This document shows, piece by piece, positions 25,473 to 35,849 of a stretch of DNA of 64,000 nt (positions are counted from its first letter, which is position 1; each line of letters starts with the position of its first letter). The position numbers and the translations under genes are program-made. The notes below the pieces were generated by a model. The model was not told the origin of the DNA. It ran no database searches and worked only from the letters and a program-made list of their open reading frames with translations. The DNA is from B30-G6 sp963701385 (GTDB lineage Bacteria; Desulfobacterota; Desulfobacteria; Desulfobacterales; B30-G6), in the NCBI GenBank assembly GCA_963701385.1, contig CAVOZW010000014.1, positions 124,001-188,000 of the forward strand. Direction: 5' to 3'.

Positions 25473-27748
25473 GGATGGCGCTCCTTGGGTTTGCGGATCA
25501 GGGTGATGCCTGCCCAGGCTGCCAGTACGACAACAGTAATTTCGCCCAGCGTGTCCAGGGCCCTGAAGTCGACCAGGATAACATTGACGATGTTGCGGCC
25601 GTGGGCCGCCAGGTAGCTGTTAGATTCGTAAAAAGCGGTCAGGCTGCGATCCAGGGGGGGCTGCACGACGCCCATCAGCAGGGAGGTGACCAGCAGGCCC
25701 ACGGCCGCACAGAGGCCTGCGGTCATAATGCGGCGCGGCAGCGGCCTTCTTTTCTCACGATTCAGAGTGGGCAGTCGTGGCAATACCAATGAGACGAAGA
25801 TCACGGTCAGCGTTTCTACCATGAGTTGTGTCATGGCAAGGTCCGGAGCTCCGAATACTAGAAAAATCAGGGCGACTCCCGCCCCCACACCACCTAAACC
25901 GCAGATGGCGGCCAGACGACTTTTAGCGGTGAGCACTACGGTGGTAGCGGCTAAAATCATCAATACCAGACCCACGGCGGCCATGGGGCCGTCCAGTGCA
26001 GGTATGCTCAGGGCGGCTTTGGCGTTGCTTATCCAGGGCCATCCGACGGCGGCCGCCATGCAAAGCACAATGATGGCCAGGTAAGCGGTCAGTGATCCGT
26101 TTTGCAGACCGCTGGTTACCGTTTGCGCTGTTCGCATGAACATGTCGAGGCCGAATTGATAGGTGCGCTGGGATGTGACAGGCAGTCGTTGCCTCAGTGT
26201 ACCAACCCAGATACGCATGTGTTGCCGTGTTAAATAGATCAGTCCCCCCAGCGTCAGGGTGATGAGACTGAGTAGTAGCGGAGTATTGAATCCGTGAAAA
26301 AGTTTCAGTTGGATCTCCTCCCTGGTCGGGTGAAAGGCCAGCACGGCGGGCTGAACCAGATTGGCGGAAACCCACCAGGGGAAAATGCCGAACAAGATGG
26401 TCAGGCCGCCCATGATGCTGGGACCGAATCGCATGGTCCAGGGCACTTCGCGGACCGCCGCCAGGACGGTCGGGCGTCTGCCGAAAAACACGCCGAGCAG
26501 GATGGTCCCGGCCACTCCGGTCATCAACGCGTTGGAAAGCAGGGCAATGGTGGTGGCAAAACCGGGATAGGCCGTTTCGGTCAGCGCCCCCTTGTAAAGG
26601 ATCTCCTTGCCGATGAATCCGAAAAACAGTGGAAAACCGGCCATGGACATGGTTGCGGCGGCCACGGCCAGAGCGGTCAGGGGCATGGCGCGCCAGAGCC
26701 CGCCGAGGTGATCCAAAAGGCGGGTGCCGGTTTGGTGGTCGACGCTGCCGGCAGCCAGAAAGAGGGCGGCCTTGTAAAGGGCGTGGACCAGCAGAAAGGT
26801 GGTGGCTGCCGTGAGGGCCGGCGTTGTCTCGCCGCCGAGGAACATGGTCAGGATGCCCAATGCCATCATGGTGGTGTAGGCCAGGACCCGTTTCAGGTCG
26901 GATGGGGCCAAGGCCTGCACAGCGCCCCACAGGGCCGTGATGCCGCCGATAAGGACCAGGGTCGTCATCCACAGTTGCGTACCCCCCAGCAGCGGGTGAA
27001 AGCGCATCAACAGATAGATGCCGGCTTTGACCATGGTGGCCGCATGCAAAAAGGCGCTGACGGGCGTGGGGGCGCTCATGGCGTTAGGCAGCCAGAAATG
27101 AAAGGGAAACTGGGCCGACTTGGTCATGGCCCCCAACAATACGGCTGTGAAGATGGCGGGATACAGGGCGTGCTGACGGATCTGATCACCGGCCGTTAAC
27201 CAATGGCTGATGGTGAAGGAGGCGCCCGCAACTTTCAAAAGCAGAATGCCGATGAGCAATGCTAGGCCGCCGGCGCTGGTAATCAAAATGGCCTGACGGG
27301 CATTGTCACGAGCAGTGTCCGATTCGTGGTCGAACCCGATGAGCAGATAAGAAAAGACTGTGGTGCCCTCCCAGAAGACGAAGAGCAGCAGCAGATTGTC
27401 GGCCGTAACGATCCCCAGCATGGATAACATGAAAGCGTGCAGAAAGGCGAAATAGCGGCCCACTTGGGGATGACCGGCCATGTACGAGGATGAGTAGAGG
27501 CTGACGAAAAAGCCGGCCCCGGTGACGATCAGGCAAAAGAGCAGACTCAGGCCGTCGAGGCGAAACCGCAGGTACAGGTCCAGGCTCGGTATCCAGGGCC
27601 ATTGGATTTGGTAAACGTGCCCGCGCACCACTTCTGGCCAGAGATAGCAAAGGCCGATGAAGAGAAACAGCGGCAACGCTGTACTGAGCAGCCCCAAACC
27701 GCTGCAGCCAGGGTCGTGGTGCTGGCTATTTAGTTTCGCTGCGGTCAT
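25454..27748 (-). CDS. mrpA: Na+/H+ antiporter subunit A with fused MbhD/MbhE-like C-terminus
   Basis: 764 residues. The NuoL-like antiporter domain covers about residues 1-500 (FWEGTTVFSYLLIGFDHESD, KSAQFPFHFWLPNAMSAPTP, VHALYKAALFLAAGSVDHQT). It is followed by a DUF4040/MbhD module (FGAPDLAMTQLMVETLTVIF) and an MbhE module ending in GEITVVVLAAWAGI. That is the full domain set of group 1 Mrp antiporters. One base separates it from the upstream universal stress protein gene. Confidence 0.95.
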   Translation of the reverse strand: MTAAKLNSQHHDPGCSGLGLLSTALPLFLFIGLCYLWPEVVRGHVYQIQWPWIPSLDLYLRFRLDGLSLLFCLIVTGAGFFVSLYSSSYMAGHPQVGRYFAFLHAFMLSMLGIVTADNLLLLFVFWEGTTVFSYLLIGFDHESDTARDNARQAILITSAGGLALLIGILLLKVAGASFTISHWLTAGDQIRQHALYPAIFTAVLLGAMTKSAQFPFHFWLPNAMSAPTPVSAFLHAATMVKAGIYLLMRFHPLLGGTQLWMTTLVLIGGITALWGAVQALAPSDLKRVLAYTTMMALGILTMFLGGETTPALTAATTFLLVHALYKAALFLAAGSVDHQTGTRLLDHLGGLWRAMPLTALAVAAATMSMAGFPLFFGFIGKEILYKGALTETAYPGFATTIALLSNALMTGVAGTILLGVFFGRRPTVLAAVREVPWTMRFGPSIMGGLTILFGIFPWWVSANLVQPAVLAFHPTREEIQLKLFHGFNTPLLLSLITLTLGGLIYLTRQHMRIWVGTLRQRLPVTSQRTYQFGLDMFMRTAQTVTSGLQNGSLTAYLAIIVLCMAAAVGWPWISNAKAALSIPALDGPMAAVGLVLMILAATTVVLTAKSRLAAICGLGGVGAGVALIFLVFGAPDLAMTQLMVETLTVIFVSLVLPRLPTLNREKRRPLPRRIMTAGLCAAVGLLVTSLLMGVVQPPLDRSLTAFYESNSYLAAHGRNIVNVILVDFRALDTLGEITVVVLAAWAGITLIRKPKERHPCNPSS

Positions 27749-27749
27749 T

Positions 27750-28580
27750 TTATTGAGATAGGAAAAGCGCCCGGTCGGCCGACTTTATGGTTTGCAGCAG
27801 CGTATCACCCAGCAGACGCCGCAGTATGGCCTTGTTCACACTGTTGCCCATGACGATGAGATCGGCGTTGTTTTCCCGGGCAAAGGGCAGCAGGTCCGAT
27901 CGCGCTCGCCCTTCCACTGCATCGGTTTTGACTTCGAATCCGTGGGCGTCACAGAATTCAGCAGCATCTTTCAACAGGAATGGTTCCTTCTCAGGCCCCT
28001 CCTTGAAATGCACGATGTGAAGGGCTACACCGGGCCAGGGATTCAAATGCAGAAAGTGACGAAGGGCCTTAGCCGACTCCATGGATCCGCTGTAAGCGAT
28101 GAGTGCTTTTTTAATGGGCCGATAGGTTTCCGCCACAGCCAGGATCGGTCGTACCCCCTGGGTTAATAGTTTAATAATGGCTTTGTCCGGGTCGGAGGTA
28201 AAACCGTAGTCGAATATGCTGCGCAGCCCGAAAATGGTCAGGTCATTATAGCGGGCTTCGGATATCATGACAGCAAACGGGTCTTTTTGCTCATACTCGA
28301 TGCGGCGGCAAACCACCTGCTGCTTACTGCAATGTGCTTTGAAAGCGACAATGGCTTGTTCCGTCCCCTCCTTCGTGATCTGGGCTTTTCTTTCGCGCAT
28401 ACGCTGGGCGTAGGCCGCCCCTCCCACCGGTACAGGTCCTACCTTGTCCAGTTTGTTGGTGTCCACCACAGTCACACCGGTGAGCTGGGCCTGGTGCAGA
28501 TCCCCCAACTCCGTTGCAATTTTAGTGGCCACGGTTGTAAACGGTGTTCCACCTAATCCGACTAGAATACGTTTAATCAT
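27750..28580 (-). CDS. Universal stress protein, tandem UspA domains
   Basis: 276 residues in two UspA-like halves: RILVGLGGTPFTTVATKIAT to about residue 140, then KKALIAYSGSMESAKALRHF to the end. The second half has a recognisable nucleotide-binding stretch (ADLIVMGNSVNKAILRRLLG), though the usual G-x2-G-x9-G-S/T is imperfect. First gene of the Mrp operon, 1 bp before mrpA. This suggests a stress- or nucleotide-sensing role linked to Na+/H+ exchange; the link is inference from gene order. Confidence 0.88.
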   Translation of the reverse strand: MIKRILVGLGGTPFTTVATKIATELGDLHQAQLTGVTVVDTNKLDKVGPVPVGGAAYAQRMRERKAQITKEGTEQAIVAFKAHCSKQQVVCRRIEYEQKDPFAVMISEARYNDLTIFGLRSIFDYGFTSDPDKAIIKLLTQGVRPILAVAETYRPIKKALIAYSGSMESAKALRHFLHLNPWPGVALHIVHFKEGPEKEPFLLKDAAEFCDAHGFEVKTDAVEGRARSDLLPFARENNADLIVMGNSVNKAILRRLLGDTLLQTIKSADRALFLSQ

Positions 28581-29050
28581 GTATTGGTTCTCCCTTAGCA
28601 GAGCGGTTTTTCAATAGAGCCAAGCCCGCTACATGAAAAAAGATGTTATTGCCACCAGATAGAATTTTTTAGCACCATAAATACATGTGAAAACTAATTG
28701 TGTAGCATTTTTGCTTATATGTCAAGGGGATATCGGATGATAAGCAAGCATATATTGAATTTGAAAGTTGAGTATAAAAGCTCTATTGTTCATAATCATG
28801 ATTCCCTCGGCGAGATGATCATTATAATATTGGTGCACTAGGAAGGTGGCCATCTCTTCTACTCCCAATTTGTGTAGCAATGTTATCATTCCGGTTTACG
28901 TGTTTTTAAATTTCAGCATTGCCGATGAAACCAAGGAGCCTTTGACCAGTGGGTGGCTCAGTTTCAAAGTTTGGTTTATGAAAATTGCACCAGAAAGCCA
29001 GCTTTAGCTTCCTGAATAAGCCTATGAAATTATGAATCACTGGAAACTAT

Positions 29051-29150
29051 GTGATTACATCAATCTCGGAGGGCCCTACAAACAAGAGATTTTGTAACAT
29101 AGTAATATATTCCATTAAAATCAGTTGGTTGGAATAATTCGAATAAATCT
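29051..29150. repeat. Dispersed intergenic repeat R2, copy A (diverged)
   Basis: Shares with 40391-40490 the opening GTGATTACATCA, the central GAG(A/G)TT(T/C)TGTAACATA and the closing AATAATTCGA block (ATAATTCGAT there), at nearly constant spacing over 100 bp. Related, more partial copies are at 35026-35083 and 55867-55950. No coding frame is conserved. Confidence 0.6.
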
Positions 29151-29282
29151 TTATTTTATAGCTAAGACCAATTTGTGTAGACTCAGTTTATTAATCTAAT
29201 GGATTTTGGGTTAATAGGTTTAAATAACCAATCAATTTTGTGATTACCTGGCATGGTATCCCAATCGACCGCCATTAAAATG

Positions 29283-29405
29283 GCTAACTCCTTGACCCAT
29301 CCCTCCAAATCATGTATTAGTTTTATAACACACCTGAATCACACTTGATCTGACATTTAATCTTATTACTTACACTTCAGTTGATCTCATTTTGACCTGT
29401 TCCTA
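29283..29405 (+). promoter_or_regulatory. Upstream region shared with the second adenylate cyclase gene, copy 1
   Basis: The block aligns with 48181-48304. The best part, 29310-29353 against 48208-48251, matches at 39 of 44 positions and includes TTATAACACAC and TGAATCACAC. Both copies also share a TTGACCCA upstream and a GACCTGT downstream. The cyclase starts lie 30-50 bp beyond each copy. Conservation in front of two unlike coding sequences suggests a shared promoter or regulator site, or a mobile repeat. Confidence 0.55.
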
Positions 29406-29437
29406 TATCTTCATACCTACAAATGGAGGGCATGACG

Positions 29438-32400
29438 ATGATGTGCCCAAAGTGCCAGTTTGATAACCGTGAAGGTGCGAAATTCTGCATTAAATGTGGA
29501 GCTAAATTCGAAGTTAAATGCCTTAATTGTGGTAACTCCTTGCCTTCTGAAGCATTATTTTGTGATGAATGCGGTCAGACCCTTTCAAAGCGCAAAGAAG
29601 CCGCTTCTGTAGACTATTCCGAACCCCAATCGTACACCCCAAAGCACTTGATTGATAAGATTCTCACTTCCCGCAGTTCCATCGAGGGGGAACGCAAACT
29701 GGTGACGGTATTTTTTGCCGATGTGGCTGACTACACATCCGTCTCAGAGAAGTTAGACCCCGAAAAAGTCCACCAGATCATGGACGGTACTTTTAAAATC
29801 ATTATGGATGAGATTCACAAATATGAGGGCACCATCAATCAATTCACAGGTGATGGTGTCATGGCCCTGTTTGGCGCCCCGGTGGCCCATGAAGATCATG
29901 CCCAAAGAGCTTGTTATGCCGCCTTATCCATTCAAAAAGCCATGATTGCGTATGGTGAGAAAATAAAGAAGGATACGGGAGTGGCGTTCAAGATGCGCAT
30001 CGGACTCAACTCTGGTCCGGTGGTCGTGGGCGCGATCGGGGACGATCTCAGGATGGATTATACGGCCGTTGGAGACACCACCAATCTGGGCTCAAGAATG
30101 GAGAGTTTGGCCAGACCCGGCACTGTCTTGGTATCCGGGAATACCCACCGGCTTGTTGTGGATTTCTTTGAATTTAAATCTCTCGGTAAAATTGAGGTGA
30201 AAGGCAAGAAAGCGCCACAAGTGGCATTTGAGCTGGTCAAAGCCGGTATGGTGGCGACCCGGATAGGAGCCTCAGTAGCCAAGGGCCTTACCCGTTTTGT
30301 GGGCAGAAAGAACTCCCTTGCCGCCCTTGTGGATGCCTTTAACAAAGTGAAATCAGGCTCAGGCCAGGTGGTCGGGCTATTAGGAGAAGCCGGGGTTGGC
30401 AAATCGAGACTGCTGCTTGAGATGAGGAGTCTGCTACCTCAGAGCGAATTCAGTTATCTTGAAGGACGCTGTCTCCAGTACGGTGGTTCCATTGCCTATT
30501 TGCCGGTGCTGGATATCCTGAGATCCTATTTTGATATCAAGGAGAATGAAAAAGAATTCGTTGTTAAAAAAAAGATGACAAAAAGAATTTACCGAATTGA
30601 TAAAAAATTAGAAGGCGACCTACCTGCATTTCTCGATCTTTTAGCTTTTGAAGTGGAGGATGAAGGGTATCGCAGGTTAGAGCCCCAGCAAAAAAGAGAT
30701 AAGATATTTAAAGCCATCAGGGATCTAATAATCCACGAAAGTCAAAATAAAACCATTATTGTTGCCATTGAGGACCTGCATTGGATTGATAAAAGTTCAG
30801 AAGAGTTTTTGAATTATTTTATTGGTTGGATCGCTAGAGCCAAAATACTATTAATTCTCCTTTACCGACCTGAATATACACACCAATGGGGAAGTAAGTC
30901 TTACTATAATAGAATTAGCCTGGATCATCTGACAATAAAATCAAGTACTGAATTACTTCAAGCCATCTTCACAGGTGCTAAGATCCTGCCAGAGCTTAAA
31001 GAACTTATACTTAATCGGGCAACTGGTAATCCCCTCTATATCGAAGAATTTACTCATACATTATTGGAAAACGGATCTATTCAGAAAAAAAATGAGCGGT
31101 ATTTTTTAACCCGAAAAATTTCTGATATTCAGATCCCAGATAGTATCAGCGGAATTATTGCGGCTCGTATGGACAGGTTGCAAGATAACCTTAAACGGGC
31201 CATGCAGGAAGCTTCGGTTATTGGAAAAGACTTTAAGTTTAGAATTCTTCAGACAATAACGGGAATGAGGGAAGAAATTAAATCTATTCTTCTTAACTTG
31301 CAGGAGTTGGAGTTTATTTATGAAAAAACGCTGTTCCCTGAACTTGAATATATCTTCAAACATGCTCTTACGCAGGAAGTTGCTTACAATAGTTTGTTAA
31401 TTGAAAGAAGAAAGGAGATTCACGAAAGGATTGGAAAAGCTATTGAACAAATATATCAGGATCGATTGGAGGAATATTATGAAATACTAGCCTATCACTT
31501 TGCCAAAAGCGATAACCTTGAAAAGGCGCATCAATTTTTGGTATTTTCTGGCAAGAAAGCCACCCGCAATTACTCGAATTGGGAAGCGTTGCAGTTCTAC
31601 AGAGAGGCTATTGATGTTTTAGGTCGAATGCCTTCAACCGATTCTAACCATAGAAAAGGGCTTCAAGTTCATATCTCTCTTGCAAAACCTGCAATGTTCC
31701 TTAGTTATCCGGGAGATTCAATTGATATGCTCAAGGTTGGTGTGAAGTTAGCAAGGGAAGTAGGAGATACTAGAAGTATCGCAAATTTGGACGGTACACT
31801 TGCACATGCCTATGCAATAAAAGGGGAGTCCATTCTCGCGATTGAGCACGCTGAGAAATGTTTTCAGGGGGCGCAGAAGATCCAGGATATCGATCTTATG
31901 GCCCCAGTGGCTCGAGATCTGACCTCAGCATACATGTTCGCTGGGGAATTAACAAAAGCTGTTCCTATTTTTTCCACGGTAATTCCTCTCATTGAGAAGG
32001 CCAATAAGTGTTCAGAATCTTTTGGCAGACCTGCAAGCGTGTATACCTTCCTTTGTGGTCTTGCGGGTTTCATTATGGGATTTTTAGGTTCGTTCAATGA
32101 GGCTGAAAAATTGTGTGAGAAGGCACTTATTAATGCACTTCAAAACAACGACATATATGAGTTGGCATATTCAGAGTTTTCTTACGGAATTGCTGCGTCG
32201 CAAAAAGGAGATGGACAACTCACGGTAGAGCATCTACAAAAATGTGTCGATTACCTTGAACAAAGCCAGATGACAACTCTCATGGACCCAGCCTTGGCGA
32301 CCTTGGGATTGGGGTATGTTTATCAGGCGGATCTGGAAAAAGCCAGGGAATACGCAGACCGTGCAATAATTGCCGCTTGTCAGCCAGGAGCAGCTACCGG

Positions 32401-32806
32401 CAATGCTCTTATAACTCAAGTGGTCTTAGCCATGGTTTATAGTGAAGTGGGAGACTTGGAAAAGGCACATTCGTGCGGAACTAAAGCCGTCAAACTATCG
32501 GAAGGACGAATGGTAGGAGGCTTGGAAGGCTTGACGCACTTCGTGTTGGGTTCGGTTTTGGCTCGGATGGAGAAAAAAAGATATGAAGAGGCGGAAGAAT
32601 GCATCCAGAGGGCTTTGATAATTTTGAATGAATATGAACTCAAACCTTGGATAGCCAATGGGATTTTAACTTTAGGCGAGATTTATGCGCACTCCGGCAA
32701 GAGCAAAAAGGCATTTCAAGCCTTAAACAATGCCGCGGGGATGTTCCACGAAATGGGGATGGATTATTGGCTGACTAGGACAAAAAGCGTCTTGGAAAAA
32801 CTATGA
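29438..32806 (+). CDS. Class III adenylate/guanylate cyclase with zinc ribbons, AAA ATPase and TPR region
   Basis: About 1122 residues. ATG 29438 is favoured because GGAGGG lies seven bases upstream (29425-29430); upstream ATGs overlap that site. N-terminal double zinc ribbon (CPKCQFDNREGAKFCIKCG, CLNCGNSLP...CDECG). The cyclase domain (about 85-265) keeps both metal aspartates (FFADVADYTSVS, FTGDGVMALFGAP) and the D-x-T...N-x3-R substrate/transition-state set (MDYTAVGDTTNLGSRMES). A STAND-like AAA ATPase follows (Walker A GEAGVGKSRLL; IIVAIEDLHWIDKSSEEFL), then TPR-like helices to the end. Soluble cytosolic sensor-cyclase; input signal unknown. The downstream half is AT-richer than the cyclase part. 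Confidence 0.9.
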   Translation: MMCPKCQFDNREGAKFCIKCGAKFEVKCLNCGNSLPSEALFCDECGQTLSKRKEAASVDYSEPQSYTPKHLIDKILTSRSSIEGERKLVTVFFADVADYTSVSEKLDPEKVHQIMDGTFKIIMDEIHKYEGTINQFTGDGVMALFGAPVAHEDHAQRACYAALSIQKAMIAYGEKIKKDTGVAFKMRIGLNSGPVVVGAIGDDLRMDYTAVGDTTNLGSRMESLARPGTVLVSGNTHRLVVDFFEFKSLGKIEVKGKKAPQVAFELVKAGMVATRIGASVAKGLTRFVGRKNSLAALVDAFNKVKSGSGQVVGLLGEAGVGKSRLLLEMRSLLPQSEFSYLEGRCLQYGGSIAYLPVLDILRSYFDIKENEKEFVVKKKMTKRIYRIDKKLEGDLPAFLDLLAFEVEDEGYRRLEPQQKRDKIFKAIRDLIIHESQNKTIIVAIEDLHWIDKSSEEFLNYFIGWIARAKILLILLYRPEYTHQWGSKSYYNRISLDHLTIKSSTELLQAIFTGAKILPELKELILNRATGNPLYIEEFTHTLLENGSIQKKNERYFLTRKISDIQIPDSISGIIAARMDRLQDNLKRAMQEASVIGKDFKFRILQTITGMREEIKSILLNLQELEFIYEKTLFPELEYIFKHALTQEVAYNSLLIERRKEIHERIGKAIEQIYQDRLEEYYEILAYHFAKSDNLEKAHQFLVFSGKKATRNYSNWEALQFYREAIDVLGRMPSTDSNHRKGLQVHISLAKPAMFLSYPGDSIDMLKVGVKLAREVGDTRSIANLDGTLAHAYAIKGESILAIEHAEKCFQGAQKIQDIDLMAPVARDLTSAYMFAGELTKAVPIFSTVIPLIEKANKCSESFGRPASVYTFLCGLAGFIMGFLGSFNEAEKLCEKALINALQNNDIYELAYSEFSYGIAASQKGDGQLTVEHLQKCVDYLEQSQMTTLMDPALATLGLGYVYQADLEKAREYADRAIIAACQPGAATGNALITQVVLAMVYSEVGDLEKAHSCGTKAVKLSEGRMVGGLEGLTHFVLGSVLARMEKKRYEEAEECIQRALIILNEYELKPWIANGILTLGEIYAHSGKSKKAFQALNNAAGMFHEMGMDYWLTRTKSVLEKL

Positions 32807-33041
32807 AACCAAATTGGATATTTAAAATGTAGTGGTCATCGAGATTGATTGTAACATACCGATATCGAATCATAATATCTGCTGTGAAAGGAACAATTCA
32901 AATTATCCAAAAGTGATAAAACAGAAGAATTTATTCTGGATGGAATCCAATTCTATGATGAGTTAGGAAGTAAGCCGGTCGCTGCTCGAGAATATATGTT
33001 TCTCAAATCACCATTAATTATCGTAAGAAACTGGTTTCATA

Positions 33042-34874
33042 ATGCCTGCTTCGATACCAACAAGCGTCCCTACAACAATCCCTCAGGGTTTCAAAAAAGC
33101 AGTTGTGCTCCACGGCAACCGTGTGGCCATGCGCAAAAAGGAATACGGCCTTTGGCATGACATCTCCTGGAACACATATGAGGAGCAGGTACGACACGTG
33201 GGATCCGCGTTGATTTCCTTGGGGTTTGAAAAGGGCGACTGCGCTGCTATTATCGGTGACAACTGCCCGGAATGGGTGTTTACTGCCATGGGAATTCAAT
33301 GTGTTGGCGGAGTCGCCGTCGGTGTATATGCCACCAATTCCTGGCCCCAAGTCGAATATGTGGTGGGAAATTCAGAATCGGTGTTTTTTTTCGTAGAGAA
33401 CGAAGAACAACTCGACAAGTGGCTAATGTTCAGAGACAAAGCACCCCACCTGAAAAAGATTATCGTCTGGGACACGAAAGGATTACGACAGTTCGAGGAC
33501 CTCCAGGTGATGACTTTTGATGAACTCCTCGAAAGGGGTTGTAAAGCGTACGCCGAAACCCCAGATCTGTTTAAAATCCGGAGGCAGGAGGTGTCCTCGG
33601 AGGATATTGCAGCGCTCATATACACATCCGGTACAACTGGACCACCCAAAGGCACAATGCTCAGCCACGGCAACCTGATCTGGATGGGAGATGCCATCAC
33701 CTCCAACAACCCCATGTATGACACGGACGATGTGATGTCCTTTTTACCGCTGTGTCATATTTTCGAGCAGCTGTTCTCGATCTATGGACATATCACCGTA
33801 GGCTATACGGTAAATTTCATTGAGAGCCCAGACACCATAACGGATAACATGATAGAGATATCTCCGACCGTTGGACATGCTGTCCCCAGAATATGGGAAA
33901 AGTACTACTCGGCAGTACTAATCAGAATGGCAAATGCCACGTGGTTCAAGCGCATGGTATTCGGTCTGGCCCTTAAAATCGGCAAAAAGCGAGCCGACCT
34001 GTCAATGAATTTCAAACCGGTTCCGACGCACCTTATCCTTCTTTATCAGCTTGCCTATCTGGCTGTTTTCCGGAAGCTGAAGAAACGGCTTGGCTTCGAT
34101 CGGATTCGGGTGGCTTATTCAGGGGCGGCACCTATCTCGCCTGATGTCCTGTGGTTTTTCCAGTCGATCGGCATGAATCTCATCGAAGGGTACGGTCAGA
34201 CTGAAGTTTCTGGCGTAATATGCCTCTCACCCGTGGGGCGGGTGAAATTCGGCACTGTAGGACCGGCCCTCAAAGGAGCCGAAATCAAAATTGCTAACGA
34301 CGGTGAAATCCTGATGAAGTCACCCGGCATATTCATGGGGTACTTCAAAAACCCTGCCGTCACTGCGGAAACAGTTAAATCCGGATGGCTGTACTCGGGA
34401 GATGTGGGGGAGATCGATGCAGACGGTTACCTAAAGATCACCGACCGGAAAAAGGATATCATCGTCACCGCCGGTGGGAAGAACATCGCACCCCAATTTA
34501 TTGAAAATAAACTCAAGTCCAGCATTTATATCAACGATGCTGTCATCATCGGAGACCGGCGAAAATTCATCTCCTGTTTGATCATGATCGACGAAGACAC
34601 TGTGGTCAAATACGCACAGGACCACAAGGTGCAATTCTCCACTTACAGAGATCTTACCCAGCATGGAGAGATCAACACACTCATCTGGGAAGAGGTCAAA
34701 AAAGTCAACGAGACCCTCTCTCGGGTCGAACAGGTCAAGAAGTTCACCATCCTGCCAAAAAAATTATACGAGGAAGATGGTGAAGTCACACCCACCATGA
34801 AGGTTAAACGCAAATTCGTCAACGATGCCTTTAGCGGCCTGATCGAGGCCATGTATGGAAATAGGCAGACATAG
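33042..34874 (+). CDS. AMP-dependent synthetase, long-chain acyl-CoA ligase type
   Basis: 610 residues of the ANL superfamily. The P-loop signature is YTSGTTGPPKGTMLSHGN; further hallmarks are LIEGYGQTEVSGVI, the hinge/adenylate aspartate in SGDVGEIDADGYLKITDRKK, and the C-terminal catalytic lysine region near VTPTMKVKRKFVNDAF. Without a signal peptide, it is a cytosolic or membrane-associated enzyme that activates long-chain or aromatic carboxylic acids to CoA thioesters via AMP. The substrate is not readable. It stands alone, with 235 bp upstream and about 350 bp downstream lacking other plausible genes. Confidence 0.92.
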   Translation: MPASIPTSVPTTIPQGFKKAVVLHGNRVAMRKKEYGLWHDISWNTYEEQVRHVGSALISLGFEKGDCAAIIGDNCPEWVFTAMGIQCVGGVAVGVYATNSWPQVEYVVGNSESVFFFVENEEQLDKWLMFRDKAPHLKKIIVWDTKGLRQFEDLQVMTFDELLERGCKAYAETPDLFKIRRQEVSSEDIAALIYTSGTTGPPKGTMLSHGNLIWMGDAITSNNPMYDTDDVMSFLPLCHIFEQLFSIYGHITVGYTVNFIESPDTITDNMIEISPTVGHAVPRIWEKYYSAVLIRMANATWFKRMVFGLALKIGKKRADLSMNFKPVPTHLILLYQLAYLAVFRKLKKRLGFDRIRVAYSGAAPISPDVLWFFQSIGMNLIEGYGQTEVSGVICLSPVGRVKFGTVGPALKGAEIKIANDGEILMKSPGIFMGYFKNPAVTAETVKSGWLYSGDVGEIDADGYLKITDRKKDIIVTAGGKNIAPQFIENKLKSSIYINDAVIIGDRRKFISCLIMIDEDTVVKYAQDHKVQFSTYRDLTQHGEINTLIWEEVKKVNETLSRVEQVKKFTILPKKLYEEDGEVTPTMKVKRKFVNDAFSGLIEAMYGNRQT

Positions 34875-35025
34875 ACCGACTCGGACAATCAATCAAGAGG
34901 AGAAAGGATTTCTATAGAGCCGTTCGGAAAGCCTTTATGATTAAAAGATTGAATCTTCGATTTTGGCCATGACCTGAAAACAAGAGATTTCATCATTCTT
35001 GGGGATGCTTTTTAGGTTGTGATTA

Positions 35026-35479
35026 TGTAACATAATGAAATATTTGCGTTATTTTAGATAGTTAACATAATTCGATAGAAATCAAAACACCGCTGGGATC
35101 TTGAAATGTCGGCAACTTGATTTGTTAATCGATACCCTTTTTAGCTGCCCTGTTATTCGTCATCCCCCCTGATAGGATGGCCTCGATGTGAAAACTATTG
35201 AAGAAGTCTAAAGCCAGGCAACTCATTAAGCGTAGTAGCCCACGAACTCACCGCAACTATCATTGAAAAATTCCATGGCTTCATCGACGGTATCGAATAT
35301 TATCCAGTCGTGGCGGATAGTCTTTTCACCTTTTTTGCGAATCCGTTCAATTTCAGTATTCCCGAAATATTCAAAATGGTCCTAATAATCTGTGTAAAGT
35401 TCATGCTTTCTCATTTGAAATCCTCCTTATGTTGAATATTTATACGCAGACTATCACATGGGTTTGACAGATCCGGTCA
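35026..35479. repeat. 454-bp duplicated segment, copy 1
   Basis: Nearly identical to 40433-40886 (constant offset 5407). Differences I found are the two bases at 35042-35043 and the G-to-A change at 35384. Its left 58 bp belong to dispersed repeat R2; the rest carries the 62-codon minus-strand gene with its ribosome site and leader. The 5-kb interval between the copies holds mobile-element debris and small accessory genes. Confidence 0.93.
35226..35414 (-). pseudogene. Nonsense-mutated copy of the 62-aa hypothetical gene
   Basis: This is the same reading frame as the intact gene at 40633-40821, but codon 11 is TAG instead of CAG (bases 35384-35382), leaving only MRKHELYTDY. Everything else, including the AAGGAGGA ribosome site and all downstream codons, is preserved, so the mutation is recent relative to the duplication. 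Confidence 0.85.
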
Positions 35480-35539
35480 TAGCATTGTAATTTTGTTAAG
35501 CTGCTGTTAGAATAGTCATAAAACTAAAAAGGGGACTCT

Positions 35540-35815
35540 ATGAACAAACGCGATCTCATCCATATCCTGTGCGTTGAGAACGGAATTTCGCATTCAGAAG
35601 CAACCAATATTGTCATTATGTTTTTTGAAGAGATGGCCAGCTCACTCGAAAAAGGTGATCGGGTTGAAATTCGGGACCTGTGTACTTTCTATGTGAAGAA
35701 TTATGAAGGTTATGCTGGCAGAAATCCAAAAACAGGCGAGCCTGTGCAGGTTAAACCCAAGAAGCTGCCATATTTCAAATGTGGAAAAGAGCTGAAGGAG
35801 CGCGTGGATCAATGA
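35540..35815 (+). CDS. HU/IHF family DNA-bending protein
   Basis: 91 residues covering the whole family fold: N-terminal helices (MNKRDLIHILCVENGISHSE), the beta-arm segment GYAGRNPKTGEPVQVKPKK and the closing YFKCGKELKERV helix. It binds the DNA minor groove as a dimer. The arm (RNPKTGEP) is of the IHF/HU type, but two cysteines (LCTFY, FKCGK) and the divergent first third suggest a specialised paralogue rather than the main chromosomal HU or IHF subunit. Confidence 0.92.
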   Translation: MNKRDLIHILCVENGISHSEATNIVIMFFEEMASSLEKGDRVEIRDLCTFYVKNYEGYAGRNPKTGEPVQVKPKKLPYFKCGKELKERVDQ

Positions 35816-35849
35816 TGATCCCTAAAATCATCGGAATACATTGCGCGTA

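Larger units (their letters stand above)
28581..29437. other. AT-rich intergenic region with two dispersed repeats
   Basis: About 860 bp without a plausible gene. It should hold the promoter of the usp-mrp operon at its left end. It contains a copy of the roughly 100-bp dispersed repeat R2 (29051-29150) and, just before the adenylate cyclase gene, the region also found upstream of the second cyclase gene (29283-29405). Confidence 0.6.
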
